From Cardiocondyla obscurior (lineage: Eukaryota; Arthropoda; Insecta; Hymenoptera; Formicidae), in assembly GCF_019399895.1 (NCBI RefSeq), contig NC_091870.1, forward strand, positions 3,368,001 through 3,432,000: a stretch of 64,000 nucleotides of DNA, written 5' to 3'. The notes under the pieces are model-generated. The model worked only from the letters and a program-made list of their open reading frames with translations. It was not told where the DNA came from and made no database searches. This document shows, piece after piece, positions 39,217 to 52,687 of the stretch. The number at the start of each line of letters is the position of its first letter. The first letter of the stretch is position 1. The translations under genes were made by a program, and so were the position numbers.

Positions 39217-42200
39217 CTGCCTTTTCTGCTGTACGTATCGTACCGTTACAACTGGTTATCCGTCTTTGCAACTTTCTGCCTTTTTGCAATGGCACGTTAA
39301 GAATAGCGACGGTCACTCTCGGTTCCGTCGCCGATCAAAATCGCAAGAATCGTCTTTCCGTTAAAAAGGGAGAATAAACGTTGTAAGAAATTTAATTTTT
39401 AAAAAAGAAAAAAAGAATTACTGAAACGTAAAATATCTTCGCGATCAATCGAGTCGTCGTTAATTCGTATGATTATTTAATTTAATGCGATTTAAATAAA
39501 AGTATCTGCTACCGCGTTATGGTATATGCACATCGATAATTGTCAAGGGGAATGGATAAGGGGTGAACGAAGGCGCAGCCTGATGAAAAAAAAAAAAGAC
39601 CGATAGGGCGGCTTATGCCTAAGTAATAGCGATTTATCGCGCCCTTGCATCCCGATGTAAAATGAGCTGCGTACATAAAGATATTTGCTTTATCGCCGCC
39701 GCAGTGTTTCCGCTTATAAATTAAACGGCTCTCAAAGCCGCAGTTTCCGAAGGCGAGAAATAAATATCGAGATCAGGCGAGCGATACGTCATATATATAT
39801 TATATACATATATACCACGGGACATAACAGTACTTTGTTCATAGCTTACGTCGTCGTGAGCCAACTAAATATGCGGCTAACAATGGATAGGACTGTGCAA
39901 GCGGAACGGATGAAGTTTCGACCCAACGCGGGAATAAAGTACGAAGTAATCGGTGCTATATTAAACTGTTTAAAATTGCGACTTAAAATTCAAGTTTTAC
40001 GCCGCGATATTTTTTTTCTTCTTCTTCTTCTTTTTTTTTTTTTTTTTTTTTATTTTGTTCGACAAAACGTTCCCGGTGACCGTCGGCAAGCCAAAAAGTT
40101 CTTATCGTAACGATTGCATACCGATGCCTCCCCGAAGCTCGAAACCGTGTGATTTTAACACCATATAAATTTGCAGCGGCAACTATTACGCGCGTAACAA
40201 TTCAAGCCTATGTATCTCGATTACGATAACGCACACTTTGCGAAACGTGCACTTCGTACTTAAATATCCACGTTTACAAATTTTAACAGTTACTCTTCGC
40301 AGGAAGCCTTTCGGCGGATCGTGATCTACGTGCCAGATAAAGTTCGCCGTGGTAAAAGAATCCCGGATAAATACTCGGTACTTCGCATATTTAATTCCAG
40401 AGATTGTTAATAAAAAATAAAATAAAATAAAATAAATATTAAACAAACGTTTTTTCGTACCGTGTTATGCGCGGAAGGAATTAAATATACATATATGTAA
40501 AATAAGATAATGTTAAAAGAGATTATCGATAAGTAAAATTTCTTTTCGACATTGTTCAACACGGCGATATTTTCTGCGAGGCAAGTACCACGAGAGATCT
40601 TTATCGTTTGTATTAATAATTTCTGGTGGTCATGACAAAAGCAGACTCTTTTGAAGAGAAATTTATATTCAGCGAGCACGCGAATATATCCGCGCTATCT
40701 CGTACGGTACGTATTGTACGTGTACGTAGATATAATCATGAAATCGTAAATATCGTGAGGAATGTTTCGAGTCGTGTCGAATCACTGAATATCTCTCTTA
40801 CTCAATTTATAATGTCGTGCATTTAAAAATACGACTTCTCAATAACAATCGTCCCCTCCGCGTTTACGGGCAATAATTTTGCGAGCGCGCTTCTGTACGA
40901 AATTCAAAACTTCGAAGAAAGAAAAACTAAGTTAGGCGTTCGAGAAGGAAAATGCGAGAGAAACGTCTCAGATACTAGAAACAAACACTAGAAATCAAGA
41001 TAACGTCGCGTCAACAATTCAGAATACTATATCGAGACCTCGTATCTACGCAGTGCAACTGATAACGTCTATCGCCCGTCCATCGGACAATAAATCGCCA
41101 TCGTGAATGGTCATTTACGCGTAAGCCGTTTATTACAATCTCGCGCAAAGATACGAACTGAAATGAATGGCCCACCCACTATCCTTTAATTCGTTTTACC
41201 TGTCTTTCAGGCAGGCTGCGATTTTCTTAAAGGTCGCGGCAGCCGCATAGTATCGATATTTTATTTGACTCTAATTAAGGTAACTAAGATAAATATTTGA
41301 CTCTATTACCGCACAAAATATCCTCTCAACAATATTAAACCGTGACAAAGAGAGCTTTTTGTTTTACATTTAATTACTAATTATCCATTCGAGGGAATAA
41401 AGAACCTCGCGGCGAAAATTATTCTCCACGGGGAAGAAAAGTTTCTGTCCCTCTCGGACCGAAATGGAAACCTGATTACGCGTAAAAATACGCGAACAAT
41501 AAGCCGAGGACTAAGCTCGGCCACTTACTGGAATGTTAATTCGCGCGACCCTCTTTACCTGTTTACGCCGCGCGAACGAGGTGTTTTTTTATAATAAAGA
41601 CTTTGCAATAAGCAAGGTAAAAATATATTAATGATAAACACGCCGCCACGAGAAAAATGTAGTATATAGAGTACTTTCACGCGTCCAGTTTTAAAAAATA
41701 CACGCGCACTGTTCCGTATCTCCTGGCGTATCGAAAGTTTCATTTTCATAATTGATGAGTATAATATTTATCCCTTTTAACGTGGCGCACAATCATTTTC
41801 GCGCTACACAATGGCCGGAGACAGCAAAAAAAAAAACAGAAAAAAAAAGAAAAAAAATTATACACGCGCGCGAACGTGCGCGCGGCGATAATGCTCGTGA
41901 CTCGATTGACGATAATTAATGGTTTTTCCATTTCACGTGACTCCGGCGTAGGAGTTATCTCAGCACGCTAATCGCTAAAAGCGGGGGCCCGGCCGTCCGA
42001 TTTTATTAGAAGGTGAAATTCCATTCTGAGCTATTAAATCGGCATCGGTTCGTCGTTCGGGCGATAGATATCGGTCGCGGCGAGATCTCATCAACGAGAC
42101 AAAACAGATAAAGGGAAGATCGAGGAAAGAGAGAAAAAAAAAAAAAAAAGTTGCCACCGACACGCCACTGACGTCGAGTTGTGTAATAGCGCGCGTTAAT

Positions 42201-45200
42201 TGCCGTCAATCCAATCGGGGGAATCCGGAATTTCTCCACGATCGTAACCGCTGTTAATTAAGTACCGTGTGCGTGCGTTCGATCGAGTCACGAATGCCAC
42301 AGGCTTACTAAATTGGAAAACAAGGTTGTTGCGTGTGTTATATAAAAACACAATTTTTCGAGCGCAGAGTTCAAAGATCGGACGAAATGACGGCGATTAA
42401 CCCGACCGTATTAACCCGGCAAAGCGCAACGCCATAATTAATCGTCCGTGTATTCTTTTAAAACGCGGGCCGCAGCCAGATTTTACTTTATGGTAGCGAG
42501 TTAATAAACATAATCTCGAAGGAGAGTAATAGCTCCAAATTAAATATACAACGCAATAACTTTCAATTAAAACTTGTCGCGAGTATGAAATTATTAAGAG
42601 TTTAAAGTAGATGTCTACGTGCATATTATCGTATATAAAAAAAAAAGTATTCGAAAAGGAACTTGATAGCAAGAGAAGATATTCGCGAAAGCCCGCAGAA
42701 GAAGCCCGAAGGAAGGTACCGTAAGACGTCTCGGAATCGTTTCACCGGATCAAAATTTAAGGTACATCCCAGCCGCGCGCGTCTCAAGCTCTCTCACCCC
42801 AGGAAATTATTTCTCGAAAGCACTTACGAAGGCGCTCACGAAGAAGTAATCGGACTCTGAAAATACCAAGTTGCGCGCCGATAATGGCCGGTCACGAGCG
42901 AGCATGGCCCAAGGGTTTCTTTAGTCAAGAACAAGAACGTACATGCACGCGTAATAAGACCGATTTCTTTTGTTAATTGTGTTTTCTATCGTGCGGTACG
43001 ATTGTATATTCTCGCGCTGCCCGCTGAAGTCAGATCTTACGATATATACGAATGAGATATACGCGTAGGTACGAAGGTATCTTCTCCGAGACGAGTGAAA
43101 ACCTATCCTCGCCTCTTTTACCTCTCCTTCCTACCGTCGAGAATCACGCCGACTCTTTTACATAATTTCACGGAGTTTCGGATCGGCGAATAAAATACGG
43201 TACGACACCGAAACGGGGCACCGGGCTTCTCCTCTCCCCTTTCTATCTATCGTGGTTACCGAAACTCTAGCTTCAGCGGGAAGGACTACGGGTAAAGGTA
43301 TATGCATATCGCGACGCGTATATGCATACGTTATTTGCGGTTACGCGCGGGAGAAAAGAAGAGAGGTAGCCCTGCGTGAAAGGTGGGAAGCGAGACGGGG
43401 AGAATAAACCGATACAGAGATACCGCATCCACGCGAAAGCCGACAGGCCAACAACTCTCGGAGGGGGCCTTCTTCTCTCTTAGGGGTGCTGGAGGAAGAG
43501 ATGGCTGGAATGCACCGAGAACAGGTCGCAAGGCCGACATTCCGAAATTTCGCAACGGCGCGAGGACCGGGGATAAACAGCCGTGTATCGGCGAACGCTG
43601 AACGCGCGCGAACAAATTTAATTCGCCAATTTTATTCTGAAATATGCAAAAATGATAATCCATCGCGAGACTAAACTACATACCACACTAACCACATTGA
43701 CGGAATAACGGTTGAGCCTCGACTTACCCGTATGTATCAAAAGTCGCGCGAATTTTGCGGTTAAATGGAAAATTTCGGAGAGCTTGGGAGAAGAAAAAAA
43801 AAAGAAAAAAAATGTTAGATTGATTTCAATCTTGTCTACGCTAAATTTTATTAATATAATAAATATAAAGTAAATACAAAGTAATAATAATTTTTTTTTT
43901 TTAATACAGTACTCGGACTGTAAAATTATCAATATAAAATTATTGAATAAGAATTAAAAAAAAGAGATTCGAATTTATATTACGCAGACGTACCAAAAGT
44001 GTAATTTTGCGCAAACGACTGCCGCCTGCGTCATTATAACTTTAGTTAAAAGATAGCACAATTAACTTCGACAATTAATGGAGCATTAAAACGAACGGTA
44101 AAGCGACCGGGTGTAATAAAAAAGCGATTTCGCGTACGGAAAAAATATATGCACTCACGAAGCGACGACGATTCTGCTATCATGATCCCCTTCTATCCTT
44201 GATACCATATAGCGCGAGTTGACTTTTTAACGTTCTTATTACATTTCCCTCCCTCTCTCTCTCTCTTTCTTTCTCTCCCTCTCTTTCCTCCATGATTTTC
44301 ACGAAGCGGTTCGCCGATCGCTAAAGATCCGGCCGTAAATAAAAATTATACGAGACGAAAAAAGCAGGACTATAAAGATTCCTTTCTCGATCTGACGTGC
44401 ACTCGCCATCGGGAGATGTATTTGTATTTCTCGATCGTGACGCAGCGATACCACGCACGCACTCTCAAATTAAAGAAGCAAGACTATCCTTAAGTATTTT
44501 TACTCCGTTCCGCGGGGCTAGATCAAATATTTAGATCTCCACGAGGCGTGTAACGTATTGCGGACGTTAATATACTTTCGTTCCTGATTACACAGTGCGT
44601 GCGTAACGAGAGTAATACGTGCGATAATAATAATAATACTTAAAAAAAAGAAAAAAAAATTAAATTTTAACTTTACATACGATCCCCGAGGGTTCTAAAT
44701 TATAACATTTCTGCATGAGTTTCACTCGACGCCACTTGATTCGTGTACGGTTAAAAGGGCTCGCCGATTCTTTTACGTATGCGCGGTATGGAATTCACAT
44801 GCGCCGACGTATCTCGGCAGGCCGGCCACGAAAGAATATTTCTTTTGCTCTCAAGCAATTTCTTTTAACACGCCAGATTTTATAATACGCTTACTTAAGA
44901 TGTGCCCCTAAATTGCCGCGTAATTGTCGCTCGTTATACGCGTATGATTAACCGTCGTAAAAAAACGCGGGTTTACGAAGTAACGCGAGATCGAAAGCGG
45001 TCTAAATATTAAACCGCCGCGAGGGAGGAAGAAAAAAAAAAAAGAAAAAGAAAAAAAGAGCGTACGTAACGCGGGGCAAGTGACTCTCGACACGATCGTT
45101 GAAAATAGTGATCGCGCGGCGCAAAATTCGCACGGAGATTTCGCAATCGTCATTCCGCCTGAAGCCTCCATATCTAGTTTCAATGCCGCAATGTTTATTT

Positions 45201-46134
45201 GTTTCGGCCTTCGTGCACGATACTGCGTCTCGTTGCGTAACAATACGAATCGCGCGACACTGTGGTCGAACGAAACCGTCATATTTACTTGCCGCGAGCT
45301 TGCCCGGAGAGATTTAGCGCGACGGCTTAGGCGAACGTTAACGAGGCCGGAAGTTAACGAGGCGAAGGATCGAACGGCGTTTTCGCGACTCGCGAGCGAC
45401 GGATCTTACATAATATCGGGCGTCCTGACACCGACAGGCAGGACCTACGGTTCCTCGTCTCCGCTCATTCTCGATCCCGAGAAGGAATTCGAGGGTGAGC
45501 GAGAGGGAAGCGAGTCGGGCACCCAAGCGCGGAAAAGAGAGAGAGAGAGAGAGAGGAAAAAACAAGAAGATCGGAGATCACATCGAAAGAACGATACGAA
45601 GAGAAACAGAGAAGCATTTATCGAGTATCTTAAAACGCGCGTTTTTCTGACGTTAAAGAACATATCTAGCGAAGCAATTTATATGTAATTAATTAATTTA
45701 GGATCGACACTGCGGTAGATTAACATTGCGAGATAAACCCGGACGAAAAATTGTAAGTAAAAAAAAAATCTTCGAGACCCTATATCTTACGGAAAAATAA
45801 AAATTCTTAATTTATACCGTAGCTACTAAATTTATCGATCAAGTTCAGCTGTTAATAACGTAAAAATAAACTTGTAAAAATTTTTTTAGCTCGCTCTTTT
45901 TCTCTCTCTCTCTATCTCTGTCTTTTTCTCTGTCGAACCACGAAATCGCGCTCTCAACTGTTTCGTTAAACGCAGGTCGCTCGGTCTAACGTTCGATGAC
46001 TGTAACGCGTATACGTTGTTACGTAAGCGAGAGAAAGAGAGACAGGAGACGGGAGCGCGAGAGAGCCGAAAAGAGCGAGGAGGTGGGCCACGAGCGCGGG
46101 ACGAAGATGGCAAGAGTACGTCAAGCAAACTCAC

Positions 46135-46278
46135 CCTGTTGCATTCCAGAGCCTCCGCGCTGTGCTCCTCCTTCTGCTTGAAGCAGCTGCTGCACTTGCT
46201 CTTGTTGAATATGTTCGGCGCGAACTTCCTGCACTCGGCGCCGGTGCCGCGGACGCCGCCCGCCGTGCCACCCGACAT
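46135..46278 (-). CDS. osp: outspread (MPRIP family), first coding exon
   Basis: This exon encodes the N-terminal 48 residues of an outspread / myosin phosphatase Rho-interacting protein. Those proteins bind F-actin and myosin phosphatase and carry PH domains and coiled coils further on. The hallmark seen is ECRKFAPNIFNKSKCSSCFK at residues 15-34, followed by an ECNR end; it resembles the conserved N-terminus of vertebrate MPRIP and insect outspread. The start ATG is at 46278, with an in-frame TAA 18 bases upstream, so this is the first coding exon unless an acceptor lies between. The exon ends in AGG and a consensus donor GTGAGT, phase 0. The PH-domain exons are not in the window, so the gene continues off the left edge, implying a first intron longer than 46 kb. 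It is divergent from TMEM11. Identification rests on one short but distinctive motif. Confidence 0.85.
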
Positions 46279-48330
46279 CACGACACGTGCGAATTAGCCG
46301 CGGACGCAGCCGAAGCACAACATCCCTCGTCCTTTCTGTCGTTTTTGTCCTCGCTCGATCCTGGTCCGCTCGGTCGCTTCCTCCGCGTCGGTTCCGTTCC
46401 TGGGGACCGGTGCCTCCAGGAAATGTTTATCCCCGGCGTCACACTAGCGCGAGGGTCACTTTTACCTTGTCCCCGGAGTCACCCGCAAACGGTCCTTGGA
46501 CCAAGTGTCTCGATTAACGCGCCGCGCGATCTCCCGCACCGATAACGCGCCGCGCCACTCGACGGAAGCTCCTTTACGGGATCGTGGACGGGGTCCCGAG
46601 GTCGTTGACGCGCCGACGATACTCCGAGATTCCGGGCCAGCTGTTCGCCCCGAGAAATGTCACTCGTCCGCCGGATCTCACCGGCGAGACGGGGCCTCCT
46701 AGTACGTTCGTATACGTTGACGCTCTCCGATGATTCCGTAGTCAAGAGCGTAATCACGGTATCGATGGGTACGAGATCCTCGCACGGACAGGAGAGAGTA
46801 CCTTCTCGTCTCGCGGAGACTCGCTCAGCGTCGCAGTCCTCCACCGGGTAGTCCTCTTCTCGGCGACGTTCGTTTACGTCGCGTGCACGTTGCGTGTTTA
46901 CGATCGCTCGCACGGCTCTCACCCGCGAGGCGAGCGCAACGCAGCCGCGTATATGCACACCCGCGCATACAACACACTCCTCGTCGACTGTCAGCGCGAT
47001 GCAATCCGGTCGAAACACTCGCCTCGCCTGCCCCCACCCGCCGCACTTGGGAGGCGCGTAACTCACACACTTACCGCCGTGCGCCCTCTCTCGCACGTAT
47101 CCTCCTTCGATCGACGCGGCGCGGCGGCCGTGCGACCTCGCCTCTCGCTCCCCGTTGCCCTCGGCCGCCTACGTTACCGCTCGCCCGACACTCCCGCGGA
47201 GCACGTGGATTTACTCCGTCACTCCGAATACGCTCTTGCCGCCGATGGTCGTGCGAGTCCACCGCTGCCGACTGCCCTCCGCGGGCATTCGAAAACATGT
47301 CGCGCCGCGCGCAGACGCAGAACGCACGTGTACCACCGACGTTCTCCGCGATGGACGCGAGGCGCGGCGAACACTCGCGGTGCACACTTCGCGACGCACT
47401 TCACGACGCTCTCGAGACTGCGGCGTACGTCCCGAGCCTCAGGACGGAATCTCGGCGAGCTCGAACGTGGAGCTTCGACGCGGACGCGCGATCGCCCGGA
47501 CGAGCGTCAATCGCGGTAGAGTCTTCCCGGGCGGTAACACCGTCGCGAGAAGGACGACGGCGGCGCGGCGCGACACCGCACGCGACGACGCGGGATCACG
47601 GCACGTCACAGCAAAGAGCACTCCGCGCGCGAACGTCCATCTGCGATCTCGTTCCGTTTAATTCTATCCGCGCGCTTCCCGGCCAGCGCCTCTAGTATCT
47701 CGCCCGGCTGACCGTGGTACACCCCGTTGCCCTCTTGCTACGCGCAACCGCGAACAAGTCCTCCGCAACACGGTCCAAAAGTCGCTCGTAGCGACATCCT
47801 GGTGAAATCACCCGAATTACGACGAACTTCGCGCTAATCCTCCTCAATAGTCCCAACCGTCCACGGCCGAGCCCCTTCCCGCGGTTTCCGCGCCCATGAA
47901 ATAACCCAAAATGAATTGTCGCCGATCCCTCGATGAACTCTTTTCGGCCTCCTATACTCTGTTTTCCCGCTGACCACCCTATTTTTTGTAGCACCTACGC
48001 GCATTTCGTCTCACGCCTAAAACGCGGAACGCGCGAGAAGTACGAACGCGACAAATGGATTGGTCATGTATCGTTACGCTCGGTACCTTGCCGCGCGCTT
48101 CGTGTCTTTACTCCATTCCCGATTGCGTTCCGCGGATTCTGCTCGATGCCGAACGATAGGAAATGCAAAAAAGTAGACTTACAGAGCTTCTCCGCTGGGA
48201 CGGGCTCGCGTGAGAAGCGATAAAGTTTCGAGGAAACGGAACGCGATGCACCCTCGACGATAGACGACGGTTGACTTCTTCGTGCGTCCGAAATATTCAA
48301 ATATGGCGTAGCGAAGACGCGAGACGACAT
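46279..48330 (-). promoter_or_regulatory. GC/CpG-rich osp promoter and 5' region
   Basis: About 2 kb of strikingly GC- and CpG-rich DNA, densest at 46.3-47.7 kb, lies upstream of the osp start. Long open frames run through it on both strands, as expected from base composition. No recognisable protein is encoded. A minus-strand exon-like segment with donor GTAAGT (48183-48330) may be a 5' UTR exon. The transcription start cannot be placed from sequence alone. Confidence 0.5.
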
Positions 48331-48347
48331 GGCGGCTTAAGATGGCG
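48329..48347. promoter_or_regulatory. Paired YY1/Pho-like motifs
   Basis: ATGGCGGC at 48329-48336 and AAGATGGCG at 48339-48347 match the core of the YY1/Pleiohomeotic binding site. They sit between the divergent osp and TMEM11 genes. Such motifs in animals typically lie just downstream of transcription starts of housekeeping genes. Confidence 0.4.
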
Positions 48348-48977
48348 TGACCAATCAATTAATTTTTTCTTAAAATGACGTAACGCTATTCGAATCGACG
48401 ACATTTCTACCAACCTCGAACAATCAAACACGATTACGTAAATTCATATTTTTTTCACTTTTCTTCGTAACTTAACACAATTTACGATATTTACAGAACA
48501 ATGAAAACCGTCATGCAAATATCTCGACAAAATCAAATTTCCAACCGAGCCAATTAAAAAATATCTGTACAACCGATCGCTTTTTGTTTAATTTCTCTTC
48601 TGAGCATCAAAAAGTCTATCAATTGTTTCGTCTGAAAAATTCTAGTCGTCAAATTATACGCGTATATCAGTCATCGAAATCAAACTTGTGCTCACGATTA
48701 TGCCGCAAGTATTATAATGTCTCTGCCTAGCCCGACGCTCCGCGATAAAGACAACCTCCGCAGAAAAACGCAGCAGAAAATAAATTATAATAGTATACGT
48801 GCCACTTCGGAGTCCGTTTGCTGCGACACCGTCACCGTCCGGCAGATTATTCAAAACCGTCGAAACCACCCGAGTCACGCTCGCAACGTACGCGCGCGCT
48901 CTCGCTCTCGCGCCCGCGGCGCTCGTCAGCTGATTTTTCCGTCCGGTTCGGCGAGTCATGTTTTTTCTTCCGGTCCG

Positions 48978-50378
48978 ATGCAGACTGTCGTTTCAGTACC
49001 TGCGGGATCGACGGCGAAGATGGTAGATGAAGCTAGTGACAGGTTCGTAGATAAAACCGTTCCCGTGCGTCTTTCCCGCGGCGTCCCGACGCCCCGGGGC
49101 GCAAGGAAAATTGTCTAAAGCGCGTCCTCGACGAAGCGATCTCTCCCTCGCCATCGCAATGGAGTTAACCTCAAAGCGCGGCACACGGCGAACGTATCCC
49201 TCGATAAATTTCCCGAAACTCTGCGTGACTCCGGACGCTTCGTGGACCATCGAACCTTTGGCCTCCGCGACGACGGCGAACGCGATCTGGCCGGGCGGGG
49301 TAGACATTTTTAGCAGCGACTTCGATTCGTCGCGTCTACCTTGAGCGGCTCGCATCGGTTCCTGTCACTTTCCCTGCCGTTCTTTCTCGAGTCTTTAACG
49401 CGTGCACGCGTATATACGTGTCCCCTGTCCTCGCCCATGATTTCAGATCGCTATCGAGCCCCTTCATGCCGCGGTCGAGCCCGTGCCTTCGGTTTTAATT
49501 CCGCCGGGAAGACGTCGGTGCGCGACCAAAACAAATCCCTGCGTCGATCGAGCGTAATCGATGTCTTACATAACACCTAAGAAAACTGAATCTCGAAGAG
49601 ATCGGATTCTCCGCTGTTGATCCCTGCGATGAATATGCAGCAATTATATGCGCAGCGCGCGGGGAACAATAATTGAACGCTAATTTAAGCCACATTTCTG
49701 TTTTTCTAGGGATGAATCCTCAAATGTTGCTATTATTAGGGAAGTGTACGACAGTGAAAATGCTCATGAGACATTTGAATACGAGTTAGAGAGAGCACTA
49801 GAATCAGAATGCAGCTTAATTGTTATCGAACCTTCGAAATTAGGTGATGAAACCTCTAGATGGATAGCGGTAGGAAATTGTCTTCACAAGACTGCCGCAT
49901 TGTCGGGTCTTGCTGCGATTGCCACAGGTTTATTTCATTTATAAGTAAAAGTTTGTTATACATACCGAATTACGTATGTATAGCTTATTTATTAATTTAT
50001 TAAGATAAATTACATACGAGCAAAATAAAATGTTATCTTACAGAAATAAAAACAATTAATATTTAATAATATTTTATAATGTCCGTTTCAGGACTACTTT
50101 GGGGCGATCGGCCATATATTTGTGGTCCATTAGGTTTTACGTCAGTTATAACCTGCGGATTATATACAGTCTCTTGGCAATTTGATCCCTGCTGCCAATA
50201 CCAAGTAGAAACCGATACGAGCAAATTACCGCACGTTGAACTATTAGCTGTTCTAGGTCCGTCGTCTCCAACGTTTCTTGTAAGGAAAGATGATAAAAGA
50301 AGACGAATTCTTCACACGACTATTACATTGGCAGCACTCGGTATCACAGCCTGGAGAGTGTACCAGGCGTTTAAGTGA
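48978..50378 (+). CDS. TMEM11: TMEM11 / PMI mitochondrial inner-membrane protein
   Basis: Homolog of human TMEM11 and Drosophila PMI, an inner mitochondrial membrane protein that shapes cristae and mitochondrial diameter. Three exons join in frame: 48978-49042, 49710-49927 and 50092-50378. Introns are 667 and 164 bases with GTTCGT, GTTTAT donors and TAG/CAG acceptors. The product is 189 residues against 192 in human. Conserved blocks include FEYELERALE (44-53), VIEPSKLGDETSRW (60-73), VGNCLHKTA (76-84), SWQFDPCCQYQVE (122-134) and LVRKDD (157-162). Hydrophobic segments lie at about 80-100 and 105-123, with a third near 170-185. A second in-frame ATG at 49020 could also serve as start (175 residues). 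If intron 2 were retained the frame would stop five residues past the junction. A poly(A) signal AATAAA is at 50636. The gene converges on DHRS7B. Confidence 0.95.
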
Positions 50379-50635
50379 AAAAAATTATTACTGCCACTGG
50401 TTTTGACATAAACCAGAATGAAACGATAAGGTAGGCTACATGATGTCGAGTTTCATAACACAGTAGGCCTACAGAATTCCTTGTATTGAAAGGAACATAC
50501 AAACCCGTTTATTCTCATGCCATGGTATATTATAACACAAAGTATTCTCTCAATTTGACAATTCATTTATAACAATTTTTGATACTACCTCGCAGGTGAA
50601 TGCTGCTTATGTGATGACTAAACCACATAAACGCA

Positions 50636-50641
50636 AATAAA
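50636..50641 (+). terminator. TMEM11 polyadenylation signal
   Basis: AATAAA about 258 bases after the TMEM11 stop codon. Confidence 0.55.
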
Positions 50642-50699
50642 GAGCCAGATTTTATGCGAATTTTCACATTGGCGTATAATTTGAGATCGTTATATTTTG

Positions 50700-52640
50700 T
50701 ACTGTGACAAAATTTTCAAAAGTAACTATTGCAAAGTTGGAAAAACTATATACGCGCAGTCTTGGTAATGAAGAAAAAGAAATATTGACATAAGTGTTCT
50801 TAGAATGATTAAATTCACAATGGTACATATGGATTTAGCATTATGTATTTTTAGACTGTAAATAGCATAGATAGAGAGAGAATACAATACGTATGATATG
50901 TCAAAGGGTATACCGCCTAGATTTTCTCACCTAACAGAACAATCTATGTTGAACTAGTATGATGTCGGAAAGCAACGTTGACCATAAAATTTGATGTAAT
51001 TTTAGATTTTATTATTTTATTCATAAATATATAGAATAAGATATTTTTTTCATGATAAATGCGTGTATAAAACTGATTTGCATCAATCCCATAAAATAGA
51101 AGATGTCGTCGCAAACATTCCTATAAATGTTTAACAAAAAATAAAATTCTATACATTATATTATAAAATCCTTCGCGTGATATATATAAAAAAAAAAAAA
51201 AAAAAAAAAAATGGTCATATAAATGAAACGTATTCTCGTTTGTATGTACGTATATGTACATACATCGACACAAGGGCTCAAAAAATAAAAAATGTACATA
51301 ATTTTGAACATTACTGTAGAAATTACAAATCAATCTTAACATGATAACAGATATACTTTATTCTATTTTAAAATATCGTTACATCGTTATATAATGAGTA
51401 TAGCACAAAATTTAAGAGATTATCATCTGGAAATCCATACACGTGGATTTCGTTCTGAAAATTATATTTTGTACATGAAGCGTAAGAATTTACTAAATAT
51501 AATTTCTTTAAATATATTAAACTAATAAATTGAAATAATAAAAAAAAAGTCCATTGCACAGAATAAACTAATGACTACTAAAATAAAAAAGGCAATTAAG
51601 TTTTATTTCATGCATGTTAATTTTTTTTTTTTTTTCTTCTTTTCAGTATGCCTCCTCAAGTGTTGTAGTTGCATTTTATATTTATGTACGATGTAACTAC
51701 GTACCAACCGATTATATAATGATTACATAAATATGTAGTGATTAATATAAACATGTAATAACTTGAGAAGTTACGTTTAATATCACATTTATATTTTATA
51801 TTTTATGAATTTTTATCATATTTCTTTCCATAATCTATTTAGATAGATTAAAGTAAAGACTATAAATAATAAACTTATGAAAGGCATATGACAATGTGAT
51901 CACTATACGGGAATATAATATTGGAATGGCTGAAGCTGTCATAACAATTCAGATTTTATTACGGTAGACATATTTTTTCAGGTCTTATTAAAATTGTTAT
52001 ATTTTAAGTAAGTTTATACCACATGAATAAATAGAGAAAATTAAATAAAATGTTAACAATAAAAAAATGATAATTTTAATAACACATTGAATAGTACATT
52101 GAATAAATAGATGTGCTATCTATCATTCTTGTAAAAAAAAAAAAAAAAGTTACATATTTTTATTACAACTATATTTAATGACATACGTACATACTATGCT
52201 TTATCTTTAAATTACGTTTAAATGTTTTAATATGGGTACTACAATTGAGAACTTTATTATGTAAGATATAAAAATGTTAAAATGTTTTCTTTAATTTTAT
52301 GAGCCTTGTATCAAGAGATAGATAGCATAACATCTAAACACTTCAGCGTTACTTTCAATTACAAATTCATAGTAATAATATGTACATAATGTAAAGATAC
52401 TCTGCTAGTCAGAAAGTGACTACGATACAAATAAAATATACTTTTGAATAGTGTATTTTATTTAACAATTATTCCCTTGCTATACAAATATATAAAGTTA
52501 GAATATAACCTGGAAGTTATATAAAATTATTCTAAAAAATTAAATATTTTTAATAATATAATTGTACTTTGTTAAATTATATATTCTTTAAAATATTTTT
52601 TTATATAAAATATACGTATATGAACCCGCAACATAAAACT
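50700..52640. other. Intergenic DNA between convergent TMEM11 and DHRS7B
   Basis: Very AT-rich and CpG-poor, with a run of 24 A at 51188-51211. No gene was recognised. It probably contains 3' UTR sequence of one or both flanking genes. Confidence 0.6.
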
Positions 52641-52645
52641 ATCAT

Positions 52646-52651
52646 TTTATT
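52646..52651 (-). terminator. DHRS7B polyadenylation signal
   Basis: TTTATT on the plus strand (AATAAA on the minus strand), about 37 bases past the DHRS7B stop codon. Confidence 0.5.
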
Positions 52652-52687
52652 TATAACTTAACAATGTAAGATTTAATCAAAACGATA

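Larger units (their letters stand above)
29550..46134. other. Gene-free DNA, probably osp intron 1 (proximal part)
   Basis: No coding exon, tRNA or transposase was recognised. Contents include local direct repeats at 34513-34619, a run of 26 A at 38097-38122, (CT)12 at 39186-39209, a T run at 40031-40051, and a GA microsatellite at 45536-45555. Another pyrimidine tract lies close to the osp donor at 45890-45935. Sequence is CpG-rich throughout. No exon with an outspread PH-domain signature (Trp-rich WQRRWF-type motif) was found on the minus strand. Confidence 0.5.

Noticed and set aside
45080..45688. 202-codon plus-strand frame
   Set aside because: Ends in a GA microsatellite translated as Arg/Glu repeats. 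No splice context or familiar domain, and it lies in the presumed osp intron.
46479..47695. Long overlapping open frames (up to 270 codons) on both strands
   Set aside because: They occupy the GC/CpG-rich osp promoter region, are Arg/Ala/Ser/Thr-rich, overlap in several frames at once and show no domain. Composition explains them.
49744..49944. TMEM11 exon 2 read through to a stop as a separate short protein
   Set aside because: The conserved sequence requires splicing at 49927 to 50092; read-through gives a truncated protein after the first membrane segment.
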